From Silurus meridionalis (taxonomy: Eukaryota; Chordata; Actinopteri; Siluriformes; Siluridae), in assembly GCF_014805685.1 (NCBI RefSeq), contig NC_060892.1:14452490-14516489 (forward strand): a DNA stretch of 64,000 nucleotides, given 5' to 3'. The position numbers were made by a program, and so were the translations under genes. Under the pieces are notes generated by a model, which did not search any database, had not been told where the DNA came from, and worked only from the letters and a program-made list of their open reading frames with translations. Of the stretch, positions 23,941 to 36,919 are shown piece after piece. Every line of letters starts with the position of its first letter. Positions within the stretch are counted from its first letter, which is position 1.

Positions 23941-24175
23941 ACTACGGTTACTACAGTGGTTAAGGCTCTTGGTTATTAATTGGAAGGTCAGGGGTTCAAG
24001 CTCCTGTATCGCCAAGCTTCCACTTTTGGGATCTTGAGCAAGGCCCTCTGTGCTCAAGGGGAGCTGTATCATGGCTGACCTTGTGCTCTGACCTCAGCTT
24101 TCTAACATGGGGATATGCAAAGAAAGAATTACATGTGACAAGTACAAAGCACTTTTTCTTTTTTCTTATCTATCT
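23941..24175 (+). repeat. tRNA-derived SINE-like repeat
   Basis: The head has an A-box-like TGGTTAAGGCTC and, about 35 bases on, a B-box-like GGGGTTCAAGCTCC, the spacing of a tRNA-derived RNA polymerase III promoter. Then come 'TTGAGCAAGGCCCT' and a CTGACC-rich body common in fish SINEs, ending in TTTTTCTTTTTTC. Too diverged to be a working tRNA gene. Confidence 0.65.
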
Positions 24176-26850
24176 CCTAGAGTTATGGAGTTCTCATATG
24201 TTAGTCAGATGTTATTAGCAAGTTCGTAATTAATACAAGGGATAAATGGTGAAAATTTAAAGTCCCTTGAATGAGGCCTTGGGCATCAACTGCACAGATG
24301 TTATGAAACCAATAATTGACTTCTGCAGTAGCTAATTACTTTGGAATCTGACTGATTTTAAAATGTAATTTTTTTTTCTTTTGATTATCAATGTTCTGTA
24401 ATTTTCAACAACCACTTCATCATAATTGGTCCTCCAGTTCCTGGAAATATAAACTGTGTAACTAATTAATTTATGGTTTCTTGTGCAATATAGAATTATT
24501 CTTTTAGCCTGCACCCTACACAGCTGCCACTGCCACTTAAATGATCAACCTGCTCATCTGACTCTTTGATAGTATATATATATTCTCAATTATAAGTCTT
24601 GATTATAAGTCTTTTTGACAAGTAATCAAACTGTTAAAGTTGCTTTAACCAATTGGCACTGTGGTAATTGTGTGGTTTAAGGTCCATGCTCAGGCGAGAC
24701 ATAGATGAATTTAACAATCAGTTAGATGTATTGTGTGAGAGCAACTCTGGTTCAAAAGTGTCTCTAGAGCAAATATGTAGAAAATGTTTGGAATGAGACT
24801 GGATTAGGACATGTATGTGGTTAAAGGCCTCTGAAAGCCTTACGGTAATACCTGATGCAATACAATGTCCAAACAGCAAACAGCAAAAACATACTTACAG
24901 CAGTTAGTTTTTGCATTTTCTGCTTTTAAAGTTTAATAAAGTGTCTTACTCACTGACCTGAATCTACAGCAGATGAAAATGAGAGGTCCAATCTGATTAG
25001 TGAACATGCAGAATACTGTAATCTGATTGACCCTGTGGGCCAATGCACTCTGGGAGTTGGAAATGCGCATAGGCAACTTGTAATGATGAAACACGATGCC
25101 TGTAATGACCAGTCCAACTCTCTCCTAGTCATAAGTTTATGAATCTAATCAGGGTGATGATGAACGTGTGTCCTGTGACATCTGAAAACCAATATTTGAA
25201 AACAAATGGGGGAAAAAATTGACTTGTACATAACATAATAGATTTAAAATACTGGCCATGCATTCAACCACTAGCTAGCCATTTTAGCACACAGGTTTAG
25301 AATAAAAAAATATTTTGGGGTTGCATGTCATCCTTTGATCTTTTGCATGATCTCTCAGTCTGAGATTATTTTATGACATCAGAGTAACATAGATTGTACA
25401 CAAAGTAACTCTTCTTCTCGCATTACATTGACTAGCAATAGAACCACTTCAGGTCACTTCTTAGTATTATAGGATAAAAAGATATATCAAAGGGTTTATC
25501 TGAAGAATGTGCATGCTAAGTTAACTAGCTTACTTAGTTAATATATATATTGAACAAAATAATATTCATTGCTTCACTTGAAAATTGAGCAAATCAAACC
25601 TGATATGGAAATTGTACATGTGTCAGCCTATAACAAATACATATTATTAACATTTACTCAGCTACACACCTACCATGATTTAGTTATCCTGAAAACCCTT
25701 TTAAATATAGGCAAACATAGCTAACATGTTTTATAAGGGATGACTAAACATGGCCGGTGTGTATTTTTGTACTATATATTCACAAATCCTTCTATTTTTA
25801 TGAGAGTGTACATGATAATAAATCACAAGAAGACATGTTAATTAAGGAATAAAAGGAATTAATTAAGGAATCAAATTAAAGAAGGAAAACATTTTTGGCA
25901 TGCTGTCATAGGAAAATAATCAACAGCAGTATGGTGTTAACTGGCCAGTCACAAAGTAAAGAGTAAATGGTTTGCTTGTTTAATTCCACTAAAATTTAAA
26001 CTAATTAAAATTGGATTATTTGGCATGTCCACCCAGCACATCCCGGTGTTACTATGGAAACAACGTTAGAACAAGCATATATATTAAAACCTGTTAATTT
26101 AATTACAACCAAACAGAGCTGCTGCAAAAGAAAATTAATCAGCACCACATAATCAAAATCTAGAATTATCTAGACCTGGAAATGCAATTTACACTTGCAG
26201 TAGGTATGTTGTTTATAAGCAGACACTAAAGTGTTGAATTTTGCTTCTAATCCTGATTTTGGATTGCTGTCTCTGTGGAGTTCTGATGACTTCTCCATGG
26301 GTTCTTGGAAATGAGCAAGGATGAAAAAATAAAGACTTGTTATCTGGCCACTTTTTGGTGGCGTTCACAATGTGATCAGGAGCACTGTCTTGTTGAGTGT
26401 GATCATTCCTTTTTAAAAAACAACTGTTCAGTGAAGCAAGCCTTCCCGCAATATCCTCCTGTATTTCAAAGCATCCACTGACTATTCACAGTAAAGCTGT
26501 TTTTCCAGACAGCTGAAAAGCCTCCATACACCATATGTGGATTGAATTTTACGTTAAACATTTTAATCATTGAATAAGAATTTACTTTTATGTATAGGGA
26601 GACAAAATCAGTGAATTTCTCTGTCTGTCTATTTATTTATGTCCGTCGGTGTGCATTTTATTTATATATTAATTTTTATTATTATTATTATTATTTTTTA
26701 ATTATACTCAGAATGAATATGTACTTGGCCACTTTGCACACAGGCGGTTGCTAGTAAAACGAGTCAGCCTCATCAGTTAAACAAACGCGATTTCATCAAA
26801 GTACCAGACCACTGGCCGTTAATTTCCTCCCAGTCATTTCTCTGCTCGGC
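24176..26850. other. Upstream intergenic region of vip
   Basis: AT-rich, low in recognisable repeats, with no supported exon on either strand. Long-range control elements of vip could lie here, but none can be pointed to by eye. Confidence 0.35.
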
Positions 26851-26859
26851 CCGCGGGAC

Positions 26860-26912
26860 CGTCATGACGCAGGAAAGTGTCAGAGGAAAACGAAACCACC
26901 GTGTATATAAAA
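26860..26912 (+). promoter_or_regulatory. vip: vip promoter: CRE-like palindrome and TATA box
   Basis: CGTCATGACG at 26,860-26,869 places two CRE half-sites face to face. TATATAAAA follows at 26,904-26,912, which puts the start of transcription near 26,935-26,945. Mammalian VIP is driven through CREB by a pair of CGTCA/TGACG half-sites a few bases apart, and the arrangement here is a compressed version of that. A non-coding first exon would run to the donor at 27,089/27,090 (ACA|GTAAGT). Confidence 0.65.
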
Positions 26913-27598
26913 TGCGGCAGGTCGAGAAGGACAGGAGCAGATGTAGAAAAGCTCGTCTCTGAACAACAAGACAAAAGAAGAAAACTTTCAGAATTTTTTT
27001 CCGGAGGAAAAACATCGTGATTTTTCTTTTGTTTGTGTGCGCACAGGGCTTTTTGGGTTCTAGTACCTTGGACAGCGTCTTCTGATACAGTAAGTGACAA
27101 AATAAAAATATACGTATATATTATAACTAGCATACCTTAATGTTGAACATTTTACAAATTCTAGGAATGCAGTTTAAGATCAAACTGCAAGAAATGTGAA
27201 AATATTCAACATTCTTAAACCCCAGTTTAAAATAAAATATAGAGAAAATCTATAGATTCACTGTTTAAAATTTAACATCTAAAGTTTTAAAAAGGTTTTA
27301 ACATCTAAAGTTTTAAAGGTTTATTCTTAAAATAATATAATTTATTATTTAAGTATATGTTTTGCCTGAGAAGATGCATGTCATGTCCCTTTCATTATTT
27401 TTTAATCAAACCTTCAAGGTATATCAGTGGTCCTTAGGACGCTATTACTGTGTACACCTGTTTTTAAAGATATTACTAAAGCTATAAATGATGTCCTTGT
27501 GATGATAACAAACGCAGTGACAAAAAACAGTGCTGCTTTGTCCCATAATTTTTCAGCATGCACTTGACCCATTCTTACTGCCTCTTATTGTGTTAGAT

Positions 27599-29439
27599 AT
27601 GAAGAAAGCTAAAAGATCTGTGAACACCTCGCAGATGTTTTTTGTGGCTGTGTGTAGCGTGCTGTGCTGCAGAACACTTTCAGCTCTTCCAGCCATCAAC
27701 ACATACTCTGCCATCAGGTGAGAAGATTTTCTTCAAAATGTATTTAAAAATGGCTATAAATGGCCTATTACTTTTTTTTTTTTAAATATTTAAATAAAGT
27801 ACAGAATGACAAGGTGATGTTCTGTAGGTCAGGCAGTCTGAACAGTGATGGTGACGGTGCCTGGCCAAAGGAGCCCTCTCAGGATCTGGAAATGTACAAA
27901 CTTTTGTATGAAATTGCAAACACAGTTGAAAGGTAAATAAATAATTTTATATACCAGCCTTTGTATAAAAGTTGTAGATTTAAAATATTTACTTGAAACT
28001 AAAAAGATGCATGTATTAATGTTTGTTTTAAACTTATATTTAATGACTATATGTTGATATTTTTTGTTATTGATATGGATACATTTTTCTTTCGTTATTT
28101 AGACCACCAAGACATGCTGATGGACTCTTCACCAGTGGATACAGCAAGCTTCTCGGACAGCTTTCAGCTAAAGAATACCTTGAATCCTTACTTGCCAAGC
28201 GTGTCAGGTAAAAATGAATTTCTCCATCATTGCAGAATTTAGATTTTAGAGATTTTGTTTAAGATTTTCCCTGAAAACATTCACTACCCATGACCCTGAA
28301 CCTAATTAAGCGTACAAATGGCTGTTCAGTGTGTCTCATGTAGCAGAATATTTAATTACCAGTACTAATATCTGTCCAAACAGAATTAGTCAGTAGGATA
28401 TTAACTATGCAAATAACTGTTCATTTGGGATAATAGCTTACATCACAATATTGTGATGTAAGCTATTATCCCAAATGAACATTTATTTGCATGGTTTATT
28501 TAATTACATTGATGTATATGTCTATAAAACAGGAGTAGTGAATTACAAATAAATGGCCAGTGACATTACAAAGAACAATCATTTATTAAGGTTATGAATA
28601 TCTGTATATGTTTGGTTTAATTTCTAGCGATGAGCTGAGTGCAGATGACCTACGTATTAAGCGTCACTCAGACGCGGTGTTTACAGACAACTACAGCCGA
28701 TATCGCAAGCAGATGGCGGCCAAGAAGTACCTGAACTCTGTCTTAGCAGGAAAGAGAAGGTAAGAAAGATTGTTAGAGATGGGCATTTGTGCATGCAATA
28801 ATTATGCAAGCATATAAAAATGCCATTCCTCACATTTAGAAATGAAGGCACCTTGATGCTTAAAATGTTTTAAGAAAAACAAACAAACAACAACCTATAT
28901 TTAATTAATTGTAAAAAGGTAAGGACCACAAAACAAGACAAGATAATTCTATTTTGTTAATTTAACAGTTAATTATTCATGAAAGATTGGGCCATTACTG
29001 GTTGTGACTGGGTCATGCTGGGTCACACTACTAATGCTACCTTTTTAATAACTATAACAGGAAAAGGTGCCTAAGGTGCACCTTTAATTAAGTGCAATTT
29101 ATTTCTTAATTTTTTTGAAGTAAAAGTATAGATAGATCGATCGATAGATAGATAGATAACCAACAATAACAATATATAACAATAAAGATTAATATAAACT
29201 CCAATTGCTGATTTGCTTGCTCAAAGACTATTAGTTAGGTGTGTTAGATCAGGAAACTCATCCCCACTGCTGAATTTGTTCTCCAAAGCTATGCATGTAA
29301 GAAGCTGTGCACTGTTCTTATATTTCCTTGTAGCCCAGAAGATGCCTTAACACTGTCTAACCAGTCCAAAAGCACTGACTCATCCTTACCTCAGAGCTAT
29401 GAGGATGAGGTTGATCAGTTCCTCCAGCAGCTCCCTTGA
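27599..29439 (+). CDS. vip: Vasoactive intestinal peptide precursor (prepro-PHI/VIP)
   Basis: Coding exons: 27599-27717, 27828-27932, 28103-28207, 28628-28759 and 29334-29439; 188 residues plus stop TGA. A non-coding exon 1 (to 27,089) and probably a 3' UTR exon from about 29,735 complete the usual seven-exon VIP gene. The start [20 protein letters not shown] leads into a signal peptide ([11 protein letters not shown]) ending around LSALPA. Exon 4 encodes the PHI-like peptide and exon 5 encodes VIP, each after a basic cleavage site. The C-terminal flank ends in [13 protein letters not shown]. The product is secreted from neurons and acts on class B receptors VPAC1/VPAC2 to raise cAMP. All junctions are in phase with GT-AG sites and no defect is seen. 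The upstream MLLCPII... extension lies in intron and is not coding. Confidence 0.95.
28113..28196 (+). other. vip: PHI-like mature peptide region
   Basis: The peptide starts [17 protein letters not shown] and ends in ESLLA before KR. There is no Gly before the KR pair, so C-terminal amidation as in mammalian PHI/PHM is not expected. Non-mammalian precursors often have this form, in which a longer or free-acid peptide is released. Confidence 0.85.
28418..28481. repeat. Perfect 64-bp palindrome in vip intron
   Basis: Thirty-two bases (28,418-28,449, starting TGTTCATTTGGGATAATAGC) are followed without spacer by their exact reverse complement (28,450-28,481). Weaker symmetry continues outward through ATGCAAATAA on the left and TTATTTGCAT on the right. 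It lies in the intron between the PHI and VIP exons. Confidence 0.95.
28665..28748 (+). other. vip: VIP mature peptide region
   Basis: 28 residues from [18 protein letters not shown] to LNSVLA. It is preceded by KR and followed by GKRR, the signal for cleavage and amidation. Relative to the common mammalian form it has Tyr for Leu at position 13, and Ala-Ala at 18-19 and a C-terminal Ala, as in other fish and bird forms. Confidence 0.93.
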
Positions 29440-30902
29440 GTATGACTGCTCTCCTTTGATTCTAACCTTAAAACTGTGCTGCAAGGTCTGTCACATGACT
29501 AATCCACTAATACTTGTGTTTGTTAATTAACACTGGTTTTGCTTTATGTTCATTCCTCTTGTTTATTACTGTAAATGAACTGTTCCACTGCAAATCTGAA
29601 GAAACCGCTTCAAAAGCTTAAATATATTCCAGTGCTCAAATATCAATTGTTTTGTGTTCACTATTTTCAGCATTTGTGCATTACAACATCAATTAACTAA
29701 TACACAATTTCTTTCTTTGTTTCTTTCTTTCCAGAAAGTCTAGATGATGAAGACAGTATTTAATCTGGCACCTTAAATCTTAAATATTGGACTTGTATTC
29801 CGGTTGATGTAGAGCAAACATAAAGTGTATCGAAAACAAAGTCTATTTCTGCTGTACCTGTTTATTGCAAAGCTTTATTTTTATTTTTAATATTTCTGCT
29901 GGTGTTATAAATTATAATGTATCAAAATGAAAGAAAAAATGTTTAAAAAAAATGATTAAAAAAAGAGTGTTGTTCAAAGAAAAGATTCAAAGAAGAATGT
30001 TGTTTTGTAAGTGATTTTGTCAAAACAGGAAATGAGCATGGATAATTTACCTTCCAGAATTAAGAAAAACTTTTTGCCAAGAAAATGGCAAAATGGCAAT
30101 TGACATGCCTCCATAATCTTATAATAGAGAAAAGCAGATACATTTGTCACATAGTATTTAAGAATTTTTTACTGACTAAAATATCATATCTGCAGAAATC
30201 AGAAGATGTGTCTACATATATCTCTAGCTTTGGCAGAGATGCAATAAAAAGCTAACACTGGGGTATTACTAACAAATTTAGGCGCGGGTGGGCCCATCTG
30301 GGTAGGAAACATTAAGTATGTTCTGGGTAGGAAACATTAAGTATGTGTCATGCTATGCCGTAAGTTTGTGTTCTGTTTTGATGAATGCTAACTTTACACT
30401 CAATTTACCTACTCAATGAGGAGGTAATGGATACTTTATGCTTCTAGAAGAAAAAATGATGAGTCTGCCGCCAACGAGTCTAGTCTTTCTTCTGACTAAT
30501 TTGAATTCCTTGAAATACCCTTAAAATATCCCATGACCATGTTTGGATAAATGTCAAAATCAGGACATCTGGTGTTAGCAAGGATAAGTATATACAAATG
30601 TTACATTATAGAGATCTGCATAGCTATATAAATAATCCTCTAGAAGGTTTTGACTCCCAAATGAGTATTTCTTTGTTGGCTGTCATGCAACATAATGCAT
30701 AATAAAATAGGACTTTTCTGCTATTTTTGAAGTAACTCTCTCTAGATATTAAATTTAAGGTAGTTTTTAAATGTCTTCAAAATAATAATAAAAATTAGAA
30801 ATTTCTTAATCTGTAAGTAACAGTAAATATATCTGCCTATTTGAGGTTTCACAGCTCAAAGGACAGATCAGATTACTCCTGCTGGAACTGCCCATATATC
30901 AC

Positions 30903-30904
<2 letters not shown>
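29440..30904. other. vip 3' UTR and downstream spacer
   Basis: After the stop codon a donor-like GTATGA follows at once (29,440), and an acceptor TTTCCAG lies at about 29,734, so the remaining 3' UTR is probably a separate exon. Possible poly(A) signals are weak (AATAAA at 30,243). A 24-base tandem duplication (GGGTAGGAAACATTAAGTAT unit) occurs at about 30,299-30,348. Confidence 0.45.

Positions 30905-30977
<73 letters not shown>
30905..30977. repeat. (TA)n microsatellite
   Basis: About 36 uninterrupted TA units in spacer DNA. Confidence 0.95.
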
Positions 30978-30981
<4 letters not shown>

Positions 30982-32471
30982 CAACCTAGACACTACAACC
31001 TTACAACAACCTTACAACTGTCACATCTAATTCATGGGCATCTTCTAAAGAAGTGTCCAACAGACCAGGTATGAGACTGACAGAGCTACAGAGCTCACTT
31101 GTTCAAACAGGAGAACAATATTATAATCCTATTGCAACAATTGTATGAAGAAAATGGGCATTGAGTTCTAGAACAGGAATATATAATTTACATCTTTGTA
31201 TAACAAACAGGAAGGCAGCTACTTAAAAAAAAAAAAAAAAAAGACAGACAACAAGAAAAAACTTCCAGACTCAACCAGACTCAACCAAGACACTCAAACT
31301 AGATAATGGGGTGGAACAATCTAATGCTTTCATTTAAAGTTGCAGCAACCAAATAATGCACAATGATTACCCAATTAAATATTCATGATTATAGTGTGTA
31401 AAAAAATAAAGAGTCTTTAAATTCACATAACTAGCAAGTTGATTTGATCATGAATCTACATTGTCACCATTATTTCTGAATGAACCCCAGATTATGAATG
31501 TTTGTGTCTAAAAAGATTGTGAATAAGAATCCTGAAATAAGGAACAGAATATCTTTATGATAACTGATGAGTTATCTTGCAGGACCATATCAGTTATCAT
31601 TCTAATCTAAAGAATGGTAACACTATGAATATATAATAAAAAAATAAAAATAAAAATAATAAAAACAATTATAAGATTTAGGCCGGTGTAATGTGATTGT
31701 CCAAGCATCATTCTTGACCTTTTTTTGTAGATCTTCTTAAGCCCCCCTTGTTCAAGAACAGATTTCTGTACCACATTGTGGCCAGAAGAGGAACTATTTT
31801 ATAGGCAATATCCTAAAAACCTCCTTCAAAACTGGTGTTTTTTTAACATTCACCAGTAAAAGCAGAGTTTACTTTTCAATGTCTTTAATACCTTTAGTAT
31901 ATACCTTTAGTTTGCTAATGTGATACCTCACAAATAATATAAAGTACACAACCGAACCCCTTATGTACCTTACATAAGTATTAAGGTAGCACATTTGCAT
32001 CTAAACAACATGAAAGGATACATAGCAAAACATACCCGTGACGGCACAACCCCAGTTACAAGCAAATGTTAACACTAGTAATTTTTTTGTGAGGATGTAA
32101 CAACTAATTAGAAAAACATTGATTTGTTGTCATGTTTTGTTTTGTTTAAAAAAAATTATAGACATGTGAAGCTTATAATTAGCAGACAAAATAAGGACAG
32201 ACATGCCTGTTTCTCAATGAACATAAAAGAGAAAGGAATCTAAACAAAATGTCAAAACAAGACAAACTAACCAAAAATAAAAGGCAATGTCTATAAATGA
32301 AACACTATATCTGTAACATCCATGAACAAAAAGAGAAAGGAAAGAAGGCACAACCTGGCAAGTTTCCTCTCATGTCACCATTCTTCTACAGAACCCGTCT
32401 GATATTCAAAAATGTCCACTGATGGCTGGGTCTGATAATATCCTAGAAGGCTAAAGTCCTCTCTCATTATT

Positions 32472-32576
<105 letters not shown>

Positions 32577-32778
32577 TTGAGCTACTTGCTCAAAATCTTG
32601 CTGATAAAAGTTCTGTTTTACATTTCCACATTAGTAAAGGTATAAAAGAGTAGCTTTTGAATCGACTTAAGTACCAAAACTAAAAGTAGTAATCTACAAT
32701 ATGAGAAATATAGTTCAATAACTGTTGCATTTAGTTTTTAAGTAGAGAATTTCGATTGTTACACACAATTGTTCATGT

Positions 32779-32779
<1 letters not shown>

Positions 32780-32838
<59 letters not shown>
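32780..32838. repeat. (CA)n microsatellite
   Basis: About 29 CA units. Confidence 0.95.
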
Positions 32839-32840
<2 letters not shown>

Positions 32841-33459
32841 GAAGCATGTGGTTGTAGTCTCGTGGCACGGTCTCACTTGACAAATTATGTCTTCATTTTA
32901 AAGTAGTGATGAACATTTTTTCCTGAAGAATAGTGGAGTAAAAAGTAAAGAATTACACATTAAATGTAGATGTATTCGTTTCCCAAAATGAAAATTATGT
33001 GATAAGGAACAGATACTTTAAAAATACGCCGAGGTACAGTAACAAAGTAAAAATACTTCCTCACCGTCCACTACTGGTCTTTACTGAGTTAAAGGTGATC
33101 CGAAACCACGGAATGGGTTAGGGCCAGAATTAATTAAAAATATTCTCTCAATAAATATTAAAAAGTTACTTTAGAAAATACAGGTATTAATTTCCTGTGT
33201 GTTTTTATAACTCAAACAGTCTTGTCTTTTTTTTTTACAATGCTAGAAGGTATGTGTCAAACAACTCTAATCCCTAACTGATTTTTTTGTTAGGTAAAAA
33301 ATGCTGAATTCTTCAATAGTTAAGTTAGATTAAAACTTATTGTTAACTTAACTATGAATGATTTGCAATTAAAAGCCAAAACAACACGAAAGGACTTGGT
33401 GATTGTCAGGCAGGTGTTTTTTTTGTATTTTCTTTAAATGTGAGGACCTTAATAGTACA

Positions 33460-33461
<2 letters not shown>

Positions 33462-33522
<61 letters not shown>
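33462..33522. repeat. (CA)n microsatellite
   Basis: About 29 CA units. Confidence 0.95.
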
Positions 33523-33524
<2 letters not shown>

Positions 33525-34497
33525 ACTGATGTATCAGCTGTGTATGAATATTATTATCTCTGCTTTACTGTCAGTGTGATTGAGCACACATTATTTTTTC
33601 TAATGTACTGTCAAGCTGATGACGCGAAAGTGGAAATAACTCAATCATTGTCTGTTAATAATTTCTCAGTGTCTAATAAATGCTTAATGAATTTCAATAG
33701 TTGTGCCTTTCTTCAAATCTCATTTATTATTGACATATGAAAAAAAGTTGGATATAGATATAAATATGAATTTTGAAAGAAAGGCTTGTTTGGATGAAAT
33801 GGGTTCAAGTGAAATATTTTGAAATTTGAAAAGTAAATTAAAGTGAGAAGGATGTATGAGTGAGCTGAGCAATGTTAATGGCCTGTAAATTAACATTTTT
33901 TATTTACTGCTTTATTAAATAAGTGGCAAAAGCAAATAAAAAGTGCTTAAATAGATAAATATTTTTTTATTACCAATACAGTGTAAACTATAGCAACATT
34001 AAATAGAACAAAAAAACAATTAGAAATCCCTGTAACTGTAAGATGACATAAATCTTGCATATTTGCAATCCTACCATAAAACCTACTTACACACAGAAAC
34101 TAAAAAAATGTGAAAGCAGTCTGACTAAACAAACCACAGGAAAGATTACGATACTCTAAAAGTGCAGAATAAGCTTCAATGATTTCTCCAGAAAGCAGGA
34201 AATGCTAGCCTAAGGATTAAAAGTGCAGTGCCATGGAAAGAACATGTGACAGCAAAACGACTATCTGAGACCAAGAATCCCAATCAAAAGCATGTTCAAA
34301 GTTTTCTCAGATATTAAGGTAAGAAGCTGATGCTTTTGTACACTTCTTCAATGAATCTGTACTGATGTTCACAGAAAATTGAGAAACATCTATGTGTTGA
34401 GTAAGAGTAGTAGAATTACAGTCAAATTTCAATTTGTGATGGATTTTATTCTATAACATCTATTCAGTAACTATACGTTTATAGTAAACTATGTTTA

Positions 34498-34498
<1 letters not shown>

Positions 34499-34555
<57 letters not shown>
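34499..34555. repeat. (CA)n microsatellite
   Basis: About 28 CA units. Confidence 0.95.
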
Positions 34556-34558
<3 letters not shown>

Positions 34559-34819
34559 ATCAGTGTTTTCTCTTTATTTTTTAATCTAGAATATGGTTAA
34601 AACTTTTGATTGTCTATGTTAGCTACACTAGATAAAAACATTTATTTTCTTATTAATGTGCTTTAGCCCATTTAGACAGTCTTGTGCAGAGGAAAGGATA
34701 AGTACATAGTCAATAGCCCTATTAGTGCTACTACAACTACTGTACCAATCCATATTTTGTCACTCAGTTAAGTAAAGAGAAAATACATTATTTTATCCAT
34801 CATTATTTTAAAAATGAGG

Positions 34820-35690
34820 CTTAGTCAATCTAAAATATCTAAAGAACTATAAATGTATCCCCAAGTGCAGTCTCCAAAACCATTAAACACAGTGATGAAA
34901 CAGGCTCTCATAGGGACCATCACAGGAAAGGAAGAATAAGAGCTTCCTCTGCTGCAGAAGATGTGTTTAGAATTACCAGTCCCAGAAACTGCTGATTTAC
35001 AAAAATTCTCGAAGTTCAAGTGGCAGACGTGTTTCAACATCCACTGTTCAGAGCAATCTGTGTGAGTTAGACTTTTATGGACAAACTGCAGCAAAGAAAC
35101 CATTACATCAGAAAAACAACAAGCAGAAGAGACTTGCTTGGGCCAAGAAACACAAGGAATGGAAATTAGATTAGTGAAAAAGATTTTTTGGTTTTAACCG
35201 TTGTGTCGTTGTTAAATGTACTGAGGGTGAACGGATGGTTTCGGTATGTGAGGTTCCCACTGCGAAGCAGGGTGGAAAATGTGTGATGTTGTGGGGGTGC
35301 TTTGCTGGTGATGCTGTTGGTGATTTTAGTCAAACTTAAGGTGCACACTTAACCAGCATGGCATTCAGCTACATGCCATCCCCAGACAATAACCTTAAAC
35401 ACACCTCTAGGTTATATAAGAGCTATTTGTTCAAGAAGGAAACTGATGGAGTGCTGGATCAGATTACATGGCCTCCACAATCACCTGATCTAAATCCCAC
35501 TGGGATCAGTTAAATCAGAGAGTGAAGGAAAAGCAGCCAACAAGCACTCAATACCTCTGGGAAGATTGTTGGAAAATCATTACAGATGACTACCTCATGA
35601 GGCTGACTGAGAGAATGCCATGCGTGTGCAAAGCTGTCATCAAGCTAAAGTTGGCTACTTTGAAGAATCGAGAATATAAAACATATTTCG
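34820..35690 (+). mobile_element. Degenerate Tc1-like transposon
   Basis: The plus strand gives a worn Tc1 transposase. After a stretch like 'KRLAWAKKHKEWKLD' (35,130-35,175) comes a GKVCDVVGVLCW-like part of the GG box. Then come DGVLDQITWPPQSPDLNP (about 35,446-35,500), the classic SPDLNP box, and the tail helix. Multiple stops and shifts. Intergenic between vip and slc29a1. Confidence 0.75.
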
Positions 35691-36869
35691 GGTTTTTTAA
35701 CATTTTTTTTGTTTACTGCTTAACGTTTTGTTTTCTTGCAATGTTAAAAATATTGAGAAGAAATAAAATATCACATAAAAATCTGCACACAGGAAACAAA
35801 CGCCTATATTTTCTAAAGTAAGTCTTTGATATTAATTGATTTAGATTTTGTATTGCTTTATTTGAAACAATTCTGGCCCTAACCCATTCCATGGTGTTTC
35901 GGAACAGCAAAGTTGATGAGCAGGAGGAGCTGAGACAAGTGTCAGGACACACTTGCCGAATTGAATTTTTCCTGTTATAGCAGCTCCCAATCGAAAGATA
36001 AATATCATGCCAGCTTTTCTACGAAAGTCATAATTTTGAGGATTTGAATCTCACATTATTGTCAAGACCTTCAGATGTTTAATGGCTGTTTAATAATGTA
36101 GTGATCAGTCACTGCCACAAAATAAGCATATGGGATAAGCTGTAAATACAATCATACATTTATTATCTTGTACAAAAAAAACTTGTACAAAAAACTAATG
36201 GGACTTATTTCCTCCTGTGGATTTCTATCACTGTTTATAGTTTCAAGATTGTGTGTTACACTAGACAATCCATTTTTATCTCATTAAGAGCACTTTATAT
36301 AAAGGGCAGATCAATCTGTGGGAAGCCACAATTTTTAAAATACAAAGGAATACACTGAGGAATAAAGTGTTGTAGGATTAGCCAAGAAGTCAAAAGGGAA
36401 CGCCCCCCCCCCCAATTATTGAATTTTTAAATATCAAGTAGACACATAATTGTAGTACTTTTACATTTACTGAAGCCATATATATGACCATTTCACTGCT
36501 CTACTATCCTCTGCAATAATCAAACACTATTTTATCCTTTTGCTGTAAAAAGAAATACTGTAAATGACAAGGTTTTTGCAGGGTAATCATTGTAGTTTTG
36601 AAATGTTTTTCAAACCATCAACAGTATTTTAAAAGTGTACTTTAAACTCTTAAAAGCACTCAAGCGAAAATTGTTAAACATTTGGTGGTAGGTTTCTAGC
36701 AGGGTTTCCATATTTGTGTAACTGCAAAAATAAGTGTTTCTGTAGCAATCTGCGTTATAAACAGTTTAATTAAATGTAAAAATATTTGATGTAATATTGT
36801 ATACAGTATATATATGATTCATCTAATGTTAAAAACTGCTCTACTTCAGTTCTTGTATCTGTTTTGGGT

Positions 36870-36919
<50 letters not shown>

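Noticed and set aside
23941..24010. Possible tRNA gene
   Set aside because: A- and B-box-like words are present, but no cloverleaf can be drawn and the body continues as a SINE.
27530..27598. In-frame upstream extension of the VIP precursor (MLLCPIIFQHALDPF...)
   Set aside because: It runs across the acceptor TGTTAG at 27,596 and reads intron sequence. The ATG at 27,599 directly after the acceptor gives a normal precursor with a signal peptide.
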